From positions 28,858-92,857 of the forward strand of contig JANQDZ010000013.1 in assembly GCA_028278645.1 (NCBI GenBank): a DNA stretch of 64,000 nucleotides. The letters are read 5' to 3'. This DNA is from Longimicrobiales bacterium. GTDB lineage: Bacteria > Gemmatimonadota > Gemmatimonadetes > Longimicrobiales > Gaopeijiaceae. The position numbers and the translations under genes were made by a program. Position 1 is the stretch's first letter; each line of letters starts with the position of its first letter. Below the pieces are notes generated by a model. That model did not search any database. It was not told where the DNA came from and saw only the letters and a list, made by a program, of their open reading frames with translations. Of this stretch, positions 1 to 8,634 are shown piece by piece.

Positions 1-1316
1 CGGAGCCGGATCTGTTCCTCGATCCAGTCTCCGGTGGTGTCATCCACCTCACGAGCTTCCCGGGCCAATTCCAGAAGCCCCAACACCTCGTCCATGCTGT
101 TCAGGGCTTCCAGGGCCGCCGTCCGGTCGGAGGTTCGAACCGTCTGACCGACTTTGTCCAGCTCGGCGTTTGCTTCGTTCAGGAAGATGAAGACGGCGGC
201 CAGGGCTTCTGCAGAATTCAGGTCGTCATCCATCCCCTCCCGAAATCGGTCCAGACCGGCCTGGGCCAGCTCCGGAAGCCGGGTGGACGGAGCCCCTTCT
301 TCAACCGTCAGTTGGGAAAGGCGGGCTTCGAAGTCCAGGAGGCGTTGAACCGCTTTGGCTGAGCCCTCCAGGCCTTCCATGGTGAAGTTCAGCTCCCTCC
401 GGTACTGGGCCGAGATGAGCTGATGACGGATCGCTGCGGGCTCGTGCCCATGGGCTACGAGCTCTCCCACTGAGACCGTGTTCCCGATGGACTTGGACAT
501 CTTCTGTCCTTCGAGACGAAGGTGCTTCACGTGTAACCAGTACCGGACGAACGGTTTCCCGGTGGCGCCTTCCGATTGGGCGATCTCGTCTTCGTGGTGC
601 GGGAAGATGAGGTCCTCACCACCGAGGTGGATGTCCAGAGTTTCACCGAGCTCGGCGATGCTCATGACCGAGCACTCCAGGTGCCACCCCGGCCGTCCCC
701 TACCCCATGGTGAATCCCACGCCGCCCCAGCCTCCTCGTCTTCCGGCTTCGCGGCCTTCCACAGAGCGAAGTCCCGGACATCCTCCTTCGCATAGTCGTC
801 CATGGAAACCCGGGCCCCGGGCTTGATGGCTTCCGGGTCCACCCTGGAAAGACGCCCGTACTCGGGGAACCCCGAAGTGGAGAAGTAGACCGAGCCATCC
901 TCGGCCTGGTAGGCCAACCCCTTTCCCTCCAGGCGACGGACGAACTCCACCATCGCCTCGACATAATCGGTGGCCTTCGGGTACAGGTCGGCGGGCCGGA
1001 TTCCGAGGACTTGGCAGTCGGCCAGGAAGGCATCCCCGTAGGGGGCCGTGAACTCACGGATGCTGATTCCCTCGGCCAGCGCTCCGTTGATGACCTTGTC
1101 GTCGACGTCGGTCAGGTTGTTCACGAACCTGACTTCGTACCCACTCCATTCCAGATACCGATGGAGGAGATCGAAGGCGATGAACGACCGGAAGTTCCCA
1201 ACGTGGGGGTAGTCGTAGATGGTGGGCCCGCACCCGTAGACGAGGGCCTTACCGGGAACCAACGGTACGAACTCCTCCAGCTGTCTGGATAGGGTGTTGT
1301 AGAGGCTGAGCGTCAT
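1..1316 (-). CDS. cysS: Cysteinyl-tRNA synthetase (C-terminus cut by window edge)
   Basis: Class I aminoacyl-tRNA synthetase that charges tRNA-Cys in the cytoplasm. The start ATG at 1316 opens with MTLSLYNTLSRQ and is followed by the CGPTIYDYPHVGN segment, where PHVGN is the HIGH-type ATP motif. The zinc/active-site WHLECSVMS segment and HLGGEDLIFPHHEDE follow, and the KMSKS loop (EGQKMSKSIGN) lies near 490-510. About 438 codons are present; family members are usually about 460-490 residues, so only the tail is missing. The start overlaps the stop of the upstream NTF2-like gene as ATGA, so translational coupling is likely. It is the last visible gene of an operon that begins near 7152. Confidence 0.96.
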   Translation of the reverse strand, partial: MTLSLYNTLSRQLEEFVPLVPGKALVYGCGPTIYDYPHVGNFRSFIAFDLLHRYLEWSGYEVRFVNNLTDVDDKVINGALAEGISIREFTAPYGDAFLADCQVLGIRPADLYPKATDYVEAMVEFVRRLEGKGLAYQAEDGSVYFSTSGFPEYGRLSRVDPEAIKPGARVSMDDYAKEDVRDFALWKAAKPEDEEAGAAWDSPWGRGRPGWHLECSVMSIAELGETLDIHLGGEDLIFPHHEDEIAQSEGATGKPFVRYWLHVKHLRLEGQKMSKSIGNTVSVGELVAHGHEPAAIRHQLISAQYRRELNFTMEGLEGSAKAVQRLLDFEARLSQLTVEEGAPSTRLPELAQAGLDRFREGMDDDLNSAEALAAVFIFLNEANAELDKVGQTVRTSDRTAALEALNSMDEVLGLLELAREAREVDDTTGDWIEEQIRL

Positions 1317-1750
1317 CAGTAAAGGACCCGGATCTCTGTCACAGTCCAACGTCCATCAGCTTGGACGAAACCAACGAAGACGGTGAAGATAACAGCATCG
1401 GAGAGCCCAGGTGAGCTGGTTCTCCATCTGATCTCGGCGAAGCCCTTCTCCCCCGCCCCTCCCGAAAGAGACACCCGCGAGACGGCCACTGCACCGGCTC
1501 CGTACCGCCCGAGGAAAGAGGAGATGGCAGCCCGGGCTTGCCTCGGGCTGATCTTGGCATGCTCCTCATCCGGCAAATGGAGGCGGATGCCGTCCTCCGC
1601 CAGAAGCCCCGCCAAGGCCTCTACGTCTTTTTCCGACCAGGCGTAAGCGACCTTTTCCGCCTCCCCTTCCAACACCGTCTGGTGGAAAGAAGCCGCCGCG
1701 GGGAAAGAACCCGCCGTGAGGCTGGCCAAAGCCATCAATAGGATTGTCAT
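1316..1750 (-). CDS. Exported NTF2-like (DUF4783-like) small protein
   Basis: A 144-residue protein with a hydrophobic N-terminal signal-like segment (residues 1-20, ending near AAASF). The rest looks like a single NTF2-fold domain: an N-terminal helix with a W-x-x-x-D-V-x-x-L pattern, then strands ending in DGRWTVTEIRVLY. The layout resembles the DUF4783 family, which is inferred from pattern only. Its function is unknown; such domains usually bind small ligands or act as scaffolds. The start overlaps the amidase stop (ATGA) and its own stop overlaps the cysS start (ATGA), so it is locked into the operon. Export next to a periplasmic amidase suggests an envelope role, which is inference. Confidence 0.75.
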   Translation of the reverse strand: MTILLMALASLTAGSFPAAASFHQTVLEGEAEKVAYAWSEKDVEALAGLLAEDGIRLHLPDEEHAKISPRQARAAISSFLGRYGAGAVAVSRVSLSGGAGEKGFAEIRWRTSSPGLSDAVIFTVFVGFVQADGRWTVTEIRVLY

Positions 1751-2973
1751 GGCCTGATCCCTGGGGGAGAGGGGGCCTGCTCCTGCCCGGCATACCGACG
1801 GAGGAACTCTCTCACCGCCGCCGCCAATGCCGTGGCCGTGTTGTCCTGAAAGGCCTCGTCAGTCAGCAACGCCTCCTCCTCCGGGTTCGTGAGGAACCCG
1901 ACCTCCACCAGGACCCCCGGCATGAGAGCGTTGGTGATCACTGCCAACATCCCCTGCTTCACCCCACGATTCGGGCCCGGGTGAAAGTTACCGAGCTGCT
2001 CTTGAACCAACTCGGCCAACAGCAGGGACCAGTGCTGATGGTCGAGTCTCCGCAAATCGGTGAGCATAAAGCTCAGATCAGACCCGTTGGGGGCCCGCTC
2101 GTCCTCAGCTTCGAATTCCTGGGCCGCGTTCTCCAAGGCCTGGGTTCGCCTCTCGTGCTCGTCCGTGGCTTCCCCGAGAGAAAAAGTCTCGTACCCACGG
2201 GTAGATCTGGAGTTTGGTACGGCGTTGGCGTGAATAGAGATGAATACACCCGGGTGGTCACCCCTCCAGGCCGTGGCCATCTCGCCGCGCTTCCAAATGG
2301 GGATCAGCGTGTCGGAGTCCCGGGTCAGATAGACATCCAGGTCGGGATAAACCTCCAGCTTCCGGGCGAGGGCCAACCCGATGGCCAGGACCACATCTTT
2401 TTCCAGCGTCCCCCCCCGCCCCCTGGTCCCAGGGTCCCTGCCTCCGTGGCCCGGATCGATGACGACCACCCTTACCGGATCAAACGGAACGCTCCCCGAT
2501 GGGGCGGCCTCTGAGACGGTGAGTGTTCGAGTAGTCGGATTGAACCGGTAGTTGTTCGGCAGCTTCCAAGGGAGGATATCAATGAGAAACTGGAGGGGGA
2601 TGAACAATCTCCCCGACGCTCGGTAGGACGGTTCGGCCAAATGCACGCCCTGGCCGGCCCAGGACAAAAATGGGTTGTCCGGTCGAAACACCACCCGGGG
2701 AGAGCCCCCCCTCCAGCTGGCCACGGTCTCTCGATCCGAATCCGAGACGGTCCATCCGAGGCGGGTCAGTTCTCCCGCCGGCACGGCCGGGTATCCCGCC
2801 ACCGTCACGATGTCCAACCCGGGATCGAGACGCCCCTCGGACGTCTGGACCCTCACCGATACTGTCTCCTGTCCTGACTTTTCCTCGGTCGGCGTCAGGA
2901 GCGGGGCTCCAGATGCATACAGGGGTAGAAACGCCAAAACGGCGCTTGTCTGGAAAGGGATCCTGACTTTCAT
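1747..2973 (-). CDS. Periplasmic N-acetylmuramoyl-L-alanine amidase (Amidase_3)
   Basis: A 408-residue zinc amidase that cleaves the amide bond between MurNAc and L-alanine in peptidoglycan. Residues 1-22 form a signal peptide. Residues about 40-155 resemble a copper-amine-oxidase-N-like stalk domain (RLFIPLQFLIDIL then a conserved TRTLTVS end). The Amidase_3 catalytic domain runs from about 168 to 395, with zinc and catalytic residues visible as H176 (IDPGHGG), E191, H248 (SIHAN) and E357 (VEVGF). No LysM or SPOR domain is present, so cell-wall targeting probably relies on the N-terminal domain. It overlaps smpB by ATGA at 2970-2973. AmiC-type enzymes act in daughter-cell separation; that role here is inferred. 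Confidence 0.93.
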   Translation of the reverse strand: MKVRIPFQTSAVLAFLPLYASGAPLLTPTEEKSGQETVSVRVQTSEGRLDPGLDIVTVAGYPAVPAGELTRLGWTVSDSDRETVASWRGGSPRVVFRPDNPFLSWAGQGVHLAEPSYRASGRLFIPLQFLIDILPWKLPNNYRFNPTTRTLTVSEAAPSGSVPFDPVRVVVIDPGHGGRDPGTRGRGGTLEKDVVLAIGLALARKLEVYPDLDVYLTRDSDTLIPIWKRGEMATAWRGDHPGVFISIHANAVPNSRSTRGYETFSLGEATDEHERRTQALENAAQEFEAEDERAPNGSDLSFMLTDLRRLDHQHWSLLLAELVQEQLGNFHPGPNRGVKQGMLAVITNALMPGVLVEVGFLTNPEEEALLTDEAFQDNTATALAAAVREFLRRYAGQEQAPSPPGIRP

Positions 2974-3437
2974 CGGTAGGGATCCATGGCTTTTCGAGCC
3001 TCGTCTTCCTGTGTCTTTCTCTTGAGCTTTTCTCTCTTGTCGTAGGTTTTCCTCCCACGAGCCAGGGCGAGGGTGAGCTTCGCATACCCCTTTCGGAAGT
3101 AGATGTCCAACGGGACCAGCGTGAGGCCTTTTTCCTCCACCTTTCCGATCAAACGACGGATCTCGTGGCGGTTGAGGAGGAGTTTCCTCGGGCGAAGCGG
3201 GTCTTCGTTATACCGGTTCGCTTGTTCATAGGGGGAAATGTGGAGGCTGTGGAGCCAGACCTCACCCCCCTCTACTCGGGCATACGCATCCTGGAATCCC
3301 ACCTTTCCCTCCCGAAGGGATTTTGCCTCCGGACCCTTCAGGACCAGACCGGCCTCGAAGGTCTCGAGGATCTCGTATTCGTGGCGAGCCTTTCGGTTCG
3401 TGGCTACCACTTTCTTCTTATCAGAAGAGTCAGCCAT
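2970..3437 (-). CDS. smpB: SsrA-binding protein SmpB
   Basis: A 155-residue partner of tmRNA in trans-translation, which rescues stalled ribosomes and tags the truncated peptide. The sequence has the family hallmarks: a KARHEYEILETFEAGLVL start, GPEAKSLREGKV, the EVWLHSLHISPYEQAN core, and a basic C-terminal tail (RGRKTYDKREKLKRKTQEDEARKAM) that occupies the decoding channel. Length is normal for the family. It overlaps the BrkB-type gene by 8 bases upstream and the amidase by 4 bases downstream, so it is mid-operon. No tmRNA gene is seen in this window. Confidence 0.97.
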   Translation of the reverse strand: MADSSDKKKVVATNRKARHEYEILETFEAGLVLKGPEAKSLREGKVGFQDAYARVEGGEVWLHSLHISPYEQANRYNEDPLRPRKLLLNRHEIRRLIGKVEEKGLTLVPLDIYFRKGYAKLTLALARGRKTYDKREKLKRKTQEDEARKAMDPYR

Positions 3438-4368
3438 TGACCGGAGTTACGGGATTCGAAGCGTGGAGCCGCCTGGTGCGACTCATCGTATAAACCTGCG
3501 CCACCTCACCACCAAGAATAAACACTATGGCGCTGTTATAGATCCAGAAAAACAGGATCGCGGCGCTGGCCAATCCACCGTACACCGTACTGTAGTTGGC
3601 CGCGCTGGTGAGGTACCACGAAAAGAGGTACTTCGTCACTTCGAAGAGAAGGCCGGTGAAGGTTGCCGCGGTGAGGGCGGTCCGCCACGGGATCCGCCTC
3701 GGCGGGAAGTACCGATAGACCAGAACGAACAGGACCCAGATGAAGCCGAAGGCCAGAAGCTGGGCAACCGTTTGTCGGAACATGCTCAAACCCTGACCCT
3801 CCAACCCGACCAACCCGATCCCGAATTCCTCCACTGCCTCCACGAGCACGGTGATCCCGATGTTCACGACGAAGAACAAGCCCCCCACCACCACCATGAC
3901 CGCGTCGAACAGTTTCCCGCGGACGATCCCCCTGCCATGAGGAAAATCAAAGATCTCCCGAAGGGCCGTTCGTAGGGTTCCCACCAACCGTGTGGAGATC
4001 CAGACAAAAACGAGGAACCCCACGAGGCTAAAGCCTGCCCGCTCGGCAAGGAGCGACTCGATCACTCCCTGGACCCGGGCTACCAGGTCCACCTCGCCAC
4101 CAACCGTCGGGAGGTTTCCGAGAAGGAAAGGAACCAGCACCGATGCTGGGTCCGGGAATCTGGACGTGAGGACAAAACCCGAGATACCGATGAAGAGAAG
4201 AATGAGAGGAACCAGGGCCACCAGGAGGTTGAAGGTGATGGCCCCGGCCATGAAGAAGATGTTGTCCTCGTCAGCCTTCGAGACGACCCGGAAAACGAAA
4301 TTCCGAAGACGCCTGGCCCAGCCCGGGTCAGGGGGAAGGACGGGGGCTTTGCCGCGAGAATCGGTCAT
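3430..4368 (-). CDS. YihY/BrkB family inner-membrane protein
   Basis: A 312-residue polytopic membrane protein of the YihY/BrkB (UPF0761) family. About six hydrophobic helices are visible, including FFMAGAITFNLLVALVPLIL near residues 37-57, the FSLVGFLVFVWIST segment near 130, and a helix near 175-195. The conserved family pattern DN-hF-hAGAhTFN near the N-terminus and the C-terminal YGGLASAAILFFWIYNSA followed by FILGGEVAQ are both present. The family was once called ribonuclease BN by mistake; its real function is not settled. It sits between the YtxH gene (33-base gap) and smpB (8-base overlap). Confidence 0.9.
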   Translation of the reverse strand: MTDSRGKAPVLPPDPGWARRLRNFVFRVVSKADEDNIFFMAGAITFNLLVALVPLILLFIGISGFVLTSRFPDPASVLVPFLLGNLPTVGGEVDLVARVQGVIESLLAERAGFSLVGFLVFVWISTRLVGTLRTALREIFDFPHGRGIVRGKLFDAVMVVVGGLFFVVNIGITVLVEAVEEFGIGLVGLEGQGLSMFRQTVAQLLAFGFIWVLFVLVYRYFPPRRIPWRTALTAATFTGLLFEVTKYLFSWYLTSAANYSTVYGGLASAAILFFWIYNSAIVFILGGEVAQVYTMSRTRRLHASNPVTPVNG

Positions 4369-4401
4369 CTAAGGTCTCGCCCCCCTTGAGAAGAGATGTC
4401 C

Positions 4402-4851
4402 CTAACCCTCCACCACCTCCTCGTTAGCCTCGATCTCTTCCACTAGGTCCTCTCCCGCTTCCGCCCCCACCTCTCGGGCCGCTTCGATTCCGGCACGGTA
4501 GGCAGCCTTGGACCGCTCCAACTTCTTCTCCAACTCACCCCTGGCTTCCACGGCCGCTTGGCGCCCGGATTCCACCGCTTCCCGAACCGACTCCACCCTG
4601 GCCTGAACGTGCTCTCTGGCGGTGGTGAGCCGGCCTTCGATGTTCTCCTGGGCCCCCCTGACCTGCTCCTTGGCGGCGTCCCGAAACTTCAAGGCCCTGG
4701 CCTTGATCTCTTCCTGAGTCTCCTCCCCGGACTGGGGGGCGAAGAGGAGTGCCAGGCCCGCACCCACCAGGGCCCCCAGAATGAAGGACCCGAGACCACC
4801 TCCGCCTTCCCGTTCAACAACGAGATAGGGCACATCGTCATGATCGCGCAT
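4402..4851 (-). CDS. YtxH-domain protein with one membrane helix and coiled coil
   Basis: A 149-residue protein with one N-terminal glycine-rich helix (GGGLGSFILGALVGAGLALLF, residues about 15-36) followed by the YtxH motif APQSGEETQEEI. The rest is a long charged helical coiled coil rich in A, E, R and K. YtxH proteins are linked to general stress but lack a defined activity. I chose the ATG at 4851 because an AAGGAGAG ribosome site lies 4-8 bases upstream. An in-frame ATG at 4941, which overlaps the pgi stop as ATGA, would add 30 residues and cannot be excluded. Confidence 0.82.
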   Translation of the reverse strand: MRDHDDVPYLVVEREGGGGLGSFILGALVGAGLALLFAPQSGEETQEEIKARALKFRDAAKEQVRGAQENIEGRLTTAREHVQARVESVREAVESGRQAAVEARGELEKKLERSKAAYRAGIEAAREVGAEAGEDLVEEIEANEEVVEG

Positions 4852-4937
4852 GAGACTCTCCTTGAGTGGGAAGACTTGAGGCGAACGCGCCCAAGTCGGC
4901 CCTTGATTCCCGATTTTCCTAAGGTAATCTCCTGCCT

Positions 4938-6329
4938 TCATACCCTCCAGTCGTTCGACCCGGTCCCCAGATCGGGCCGCTCGTACCCTTCCCTACCGAG
5001 AAGACCGTAGGTGAGTTTCTTGCTCAGTTCCACGCCGGGCTGGTCCAAGGGATCGATGCCGTAGAGGGCCGCGGCGAAAACCGTGGCGGTCTCGAAGAGC
5101 ATGAACAGCTCCCCCATGGCCCTCGGAGTGAGGTCCTCCACCTCTAGGGAGAGGTTCGGGCGTCCTTGTTGGCGGAGGGCCTCCATGGTCGACCGTCGCT
5201 CCGTATCCAGGAGCTCGTGAAGCGAATGCCCCCCCAGATAGCTCAAAGCCGAAAACTCCTGCCGGATCGCTGGGATCTCGACTGAATCGTCACCCGGTCC
5301 GACCCCGAGAAAAACGACCACCTTGTCCCGAGGGCCCTCCATGAGGAGTTGAAGGAGCGAATGTTGGTCCGTTGCTCCGACAGCCGGTAATGGGGTGGGC
5401 CCCACGTTTACTTCCCGCCCATCCCGAGTCTTGGCTTTTCCTAGAGACTCGCCCCAGAGCTGCTGGAACCAGGCCGCAAACGACCGCAATCGATCGGAGT
5501 ACGGCATCAGAACGTGGATCGGAGCTCCCTGGACGGTGTCGGAATGGTGAAGAAGGGTGGCCAGCAGCCCGGCCGGGTTGTCTTTGAGGACCGGCGTGCG
5601 GCACCGCTGGCCCATGGCTCTCGCGCCTTCGAGAACCTCGGTTATGTCGATCCCAGCGACCGCGGCTGGGAGGAGACCCACGGCCGAAAGAACCGAAAAC
5701 CGCCCTCCGACGTTCCCCGGCACCTCCAGGGACGGGACCCCTTCCTCGTCGGCGATCTGCCTCAGGATCCCCCGCTCAGGGTCCGTCGTGAACAGAAAGT
5801 GCCCCCTGGTGGGTTCCTCCCCGAGAAGCTCGTGAAGCCGCCCCTCAACCACCATGTATTGTGACATGGTCTCTGCGGTGGATCCGGACTTGGATACCAC
5901 GTTGAACAACGTCCGCCCCAGATCCAAGCGCCCCAGGAGGGCGGAGACCGACCTGGGATCGACGTTATCCAGGACAAACAGCCGGGGGTAGTGGTCTCGC
6001 GCCTCGTCGTCCAGCTCATTCCAATGGGGACCGAGGAGGGAGTCCCTCAACGTGGTGGTGCCGAGGGCTGAACCCCCGATACCCAAAACCACCAGATTCT
6101 CAAACCATTGGCCGAACCCATCTGCCAGTTCCTGGACCGCCGACGCGGCTTCCCGGGCATCCGGCAAGTGGAAAAAACCCATCTCGCCGGACTCGATCCT
6201 GGCGTCCACATCCTCGAAGGCATTTCGGAAGGTCTCGGCCCAGGTTCCCTCGAGATCGGCTGGCTCGACCCCCCCACCGCCCAGGTTGGGAGAAAGCATG
6301 TTGGCGTAATCCAACGTCACAGATTTCAT
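4938..6329 (-). CDS. pgi: Glucose-6-phosphate isomerase
   Basis: A 463-residue enzyme that interconverts glucose-6-phosphate and fructose-6-phosphate in glycolysis and gluconeogenesis. Phosphate-binding SIS-type motifs are clear: GIGGSALG (residues 83-90) and SKSGSTAET (146-154), followed by VGGRFSVLSAVGLLP (about 208-222), which carries the conserved region around the catalytic glutamate. The length matches the short bacterial/archaeal-style SIS-domain Pgi rather than the 550-residue E. coli form. A GGGAG ribosome site lies about 9 bases before the ATG. It is 37 bases downstream of the PhnP-like gene and probably shares its transcript. Confidence 0.96.
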   Translation of the reverse strand: MKSVTLDYANMLSPNLGGGGVEPADLEGTWAETFRNAFEDVDARIESGEMGFFHLPDAREAASAVQELADGFGQWFENLVVLGIGGSALGTTTLRDSLLGPHWNELDDEARDHYPRLFVLDNVDPRSVSALLGRLDLGRTLFNVVSKSGSTAETMSQYMVVEGRLHELLGEEPTRGHFLFTTDPERGILRQIADEEGVPSLEVPGNVGGRFSVLSAVGLLPAAVAGIDITEVLEGARAMGQRCRTPVLKDNPAGLLATLLHHSDTVQGAPIHVLMPYSDRLRSFAAWFQQLWGESLGKAKTRDGREVNVGPTPLPAVGATDQHSLLQLLMEGPRDKVVVFLGVGPGDDSVEIPAIRQEFSALSYLGGHSLHELLDTERRSTMEALRQQGRPNLSLEVEDLTPRAMGELFMLFETATVFAAALYGIDPLDQPGVELSKKLTYGLLGREGYERPDLGTGSNDWRV

Positions 6330-6366
6330 CGGGGATACTCCCTCTCAACTTCCATCAATTTCTTTT

Positions 6367-7152
6367 TTAGTCTTCAGGTATCTCGACCGTGAGTCCGTCG
6401 TATGCCGGTTCCACACCCGGGGGAAGCACATCCAACAGCTGCTGATGCCCAACTTCATGGGTCATGTGCGTCAAGAACGTCCGGTCCGCGCCGACCTCTT
6501 GAGCAGCCTCCACCGCCTCCTCCACGTTGAAGTGCGTCGGATGGGGATTCCCGAGCCAAAGAGCGTTCAGAACCAGGATCTCAACACCTTCCAGAGCCTC
6601 GAGAGTGGGAGGAGGTAGGCTCTTGGCGTCGGTGATGTAACCAAGCCTGCCGACCCGGAATCCGTAAACCGTTGCCGGCCCGTGGGGCGTCGGCAGGGGA
6701 AGGAACGTCCTTCCGAAAATCGTCTGAGGCTCGAAGCCTTTGTAGCCGTAGAGGCGGAACTGGGGAATTGTGCTCCCGGGCGGCGGATTGATGGCGTCGT
6801 CGAAGATGTAGGGAAACCGCCTGAGGAGCTCGTGATGAGACCCTTCTGGACAAAACACCGGCATGTCTTTCCTTGCCCGGAACCGGAAGATCCTCAGGTC
6901 GTCCGCACCATGGACGTGGTCGGCATGGAGGTGGGTTACCCACACCGCGTCGACATGGTCAACCCCGGCCGCCACCAGCTGTAGCCTGAGTTCGGGGGGC
7001 ATATCGACCAAAAGGCGCCCCTCTGGGAAAGTCAGGAGGGCCCCATGCCGAGACCGACGATCCCTGGGATCCGGCGACGTACACCGGCGGCAGTGGCAAC
7101 CGATAACCGGCACGCCGAAGGAAGTACCTGTCCCGAGAAAGGTGAGTCTCAC
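6367..7152 (-). CDS. PhnP-like metallo-beta-lactamase-fold hydrolase
   Basis: A 261-residue cytoplasmic metallohydrolase. The metal motif HLHADH (H74, H76, D78, H79) and the opening LGTGTSFGVP with a Cys cluster (GCHCRRCTSPDPRD, residues 18-31) are typical of PhnP/phosphoribosyl cyclic phosphodiesterase-like proteins, where those cysteines bind zinc. No other phn gene is nearby, so a general cyclic-phosphodiesterase role is more likely than phosphonate use (inference). The start is GTG at 7152 with an AGGAG site 6 bases upstream. It is the first gene of the long minus-strand operon down to cysS. Confidence 0.87.
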   Translation of the reverse strand: MRLTFLGTGTSFGVPVIGCHCRRCTSPDPRDRRSRHGALLTFPEGRLLVDMPPELRLQLVAAGVDHVDAVWVTHLHADHVHGADDLRIFRFRARKDMPVFCPEGSHHELLRRFPYIFDDAINPPPGSTIPQFRLYGYKGFEPQTIFGRTFLPLPTPHGPATVYGFRVGRLGYITDAKSLPPPTLEALEGVEILVLNALWLGNPHPTHFNVEEAVEAAQEVGADRTFLTHMTHEVGHQQLLDVLPPGVEPAYDGLTVEIPED

Positions 7153-7358
7153 ACTTGGCTCCTGGGGCGTCCGCCGCTACAACTCGTCCTTTGGGGTAGA
7201 TTCAACGAGGTACTCCTGGCATCGTATGGGTACCAGGGTCGGTACGGAAGGGGTTCGTGATTCGGTTCGAACCAATACCGTCGGGCCCCTGACGAGCTCT
7301 GGCCGAGTGGTTCGAGCTTATTAACCAGATCTTTCCCCCAGGAGCGCATCGGGGAGCA

Positions 7359-8489
7359 ATGACATATCGCTTTGTCGCGAACCACTCCGACCTTCGTGAA
7401 GTTTCCCCAGGACTGAAGGACCATCCCAGGGTCGCCCTGGATTGTGAGGCCGCTGGATTCCATCGGTATACCGATAGGCTTTGCCTGGTTCAGCTCTCCA
7501 CGACTTCGGACACATACCTATTCGATCCTCTGGCGGTGGACCCCTCCGAGATTTTGAGGCCGGTCCTGGAAGACCCGGACGTGCAAGTCGTCATGCATGG
7601 TGCGGACTTCGATCTCCGTCTCTTACGCAGGGATCTCCGTATAGGGGTCCGGGGCCTATTCGATACCCAATCGGCGGCTAGTCTTCTCGGCGCAGGGTCA
7701 ATCGGCCTGGCTTCCCAACTGGAAGAGCACCTCCAGGTGTCCATGTCGAAAAAGCACCAGAGGGCCGATTGGGCGCGGAGGCCCCTCACGGAGGAACTCC
7801 TGGATTATGCAGCCGCTGATACCAGACACCTGATTCCGCTTTGCGACATCCTGGCCTCAAAGCTGGCCAGCGCCGGGAGGTCGGACTGGGCGGCCGAAGA
7901 GTTCCGCGTCCTGGAAGACACGCGGTGGAAGGAAGATCAAGCCGACCCCGTTACCCGCTTCAAAGGTGCTCGGCACCTTCCACCCAGGGACCTCCAAGCT
8001 CTAAGAGTCGCCCTAACGTGGAGGGATCGAATCGCCAAGGCCAGGGACAGGGCGCCATTCAGGGTCGTCGGCGACCCGACTCTGTTCTCCATCGCAACGA
8101 GCTGGCCTTCGAGCGTCGAGGCCCTGACTGCCATCAAGGGCATGTCCCCACGTCTGGCCGAGACCGAAGGACCGAGGCTTCTCGCCCAGCTCCAGGCCGT
8201 GGCCGGATTGCCCGATTCGGAGCTCGAGCCCTACCCCCGCAGTAGCCGGAATGGGCCTGGGCGCCTCACCCCCGAGGAGGAGGACCGGGCCGAAGGTATT
8301 CGTGCGCTCAGGGCAGAAAAAGCCGAGGAGCTTGGTTTGGACAAAGGCGTGCTTCTTTCCAACACCCAAATCCAAGAGATCGTTCGGTCGGCTCCAAGAT
8401 CCGTCGGAGACCTCGAAGGACTCCCGGGGATGAGAACGTGGCAAGCGGAGATCCTCGGAGCCGGGATTCTCGACCTCCTAAAGACCTGA
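7359..8489 (+). CDS. rnd: Ribonuclease D
   Basis: A 376-residue 3'-to-5' exoribonuclease for tRNA 3'-end trimming and RNA decay. The DEDDy active site is visible: D28 and E30 (ALDCEAAG), D85 (HGADFDLRLL), and Y150/D154 (LDYAAADTRHL). One HRDC-type helical domain follows at about 205-285 (DLQALRVALTWRD, KGMSPRLAE), and a second HRDC-like region ends with VGDLEGLPGMRTWQAE. It stands alone on the plus strand and diverges from the long operon across 206 bases. Its stop codon lies inside the first of three 22-bp tandem repeats. Confidence 0.95.
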   Translation: MTYRFVANHSDLREVSPGLKDHPRVALDCEAAGFHRYTDRLCLVQLSTTSDTYLFDPLAVDPSEILRPVLEDPDVQVVMHGADFDLRLLRRDLRIGVRGLFDTQSAASLLGAGSIGLASQLEEHLQVSMSKKHQRADWARRPLTEELLDYAAADTRHLIPLCDILASKLASAGRSDWAAEEFRVLEDTRWKEDQADPVTRFKGARHLPPRDLQALRVALTWRDRIAKARDRAPFRVVGDPTLFSIATSWPSSVEALTAIKGMSPRLAETEGPRLLAQLQAVAGLPDSELEPYPRSSRNGPGRLTPEEEDRAEGIRALRAEKAEELGLDKGVLLSNTQIQEIVRSAPRSVGDLEGLPGMRTWQAEILGAGILDLLKT

Positions 8490-8540
8490 CCTCGGGTTCC
8501 TCAGGACCTGACCTCGGGTTTCTAAGAACCTGACCTCGGG
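8484..8540. repeat. Three tandem 22-bp repeats at the end of rnd
   Basis: The core ACCTGACCTCGGG recurs at 8484-8496, 8506-8518 and 8528-8540, exactly 22 bases apart. The linkers between copies differ slightly. The rnd stop codon TGA (8487-8489) is part of the first copy, so copies two and three are non-coding. They lie just before the bidirectional hairpin at 8563-8594. Confidence 0.85.
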
Positions 8541-8555
8541 ACCTGGTCGGAACCC

Positions 8556-8594
8556 AAAAAAAAGCGGGCTCTGGCTCTGTCAGCCAGGGCCCGC
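8556..8594 (-). terminator. Intrinsic terminator of the dksA-like gene
   Basis: AGCGGGC (8563-8569) pairs with GCCCGCT (8588-8594), and CTGGCT (8571-8576) pairs with AGCCAG (8582-8587) around a short loop. On the minus strand the hairpin is followed by eight T (8563-8556), a standard Rho-independent terminator for the gene at 8635-9018. The stem could also stop rnd transcripts from the other side, but no T-run follows it on the plus strand. Confidence 0.9.
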
Positions 8595-8634
8595 TCGCTT
8601 CACGGGACCGCCACGCGGTATTGACCGAGGACCC

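Noticed and set aside
7312..7345. A tRNA-Ser-like D-arm string, TGGCCGAGTGGTTCGAGC
   Set aside because: No matching acceptor stem, anticodon arm or T-arm follows before the rnd start at 7359, so it is not a tRNA gene.
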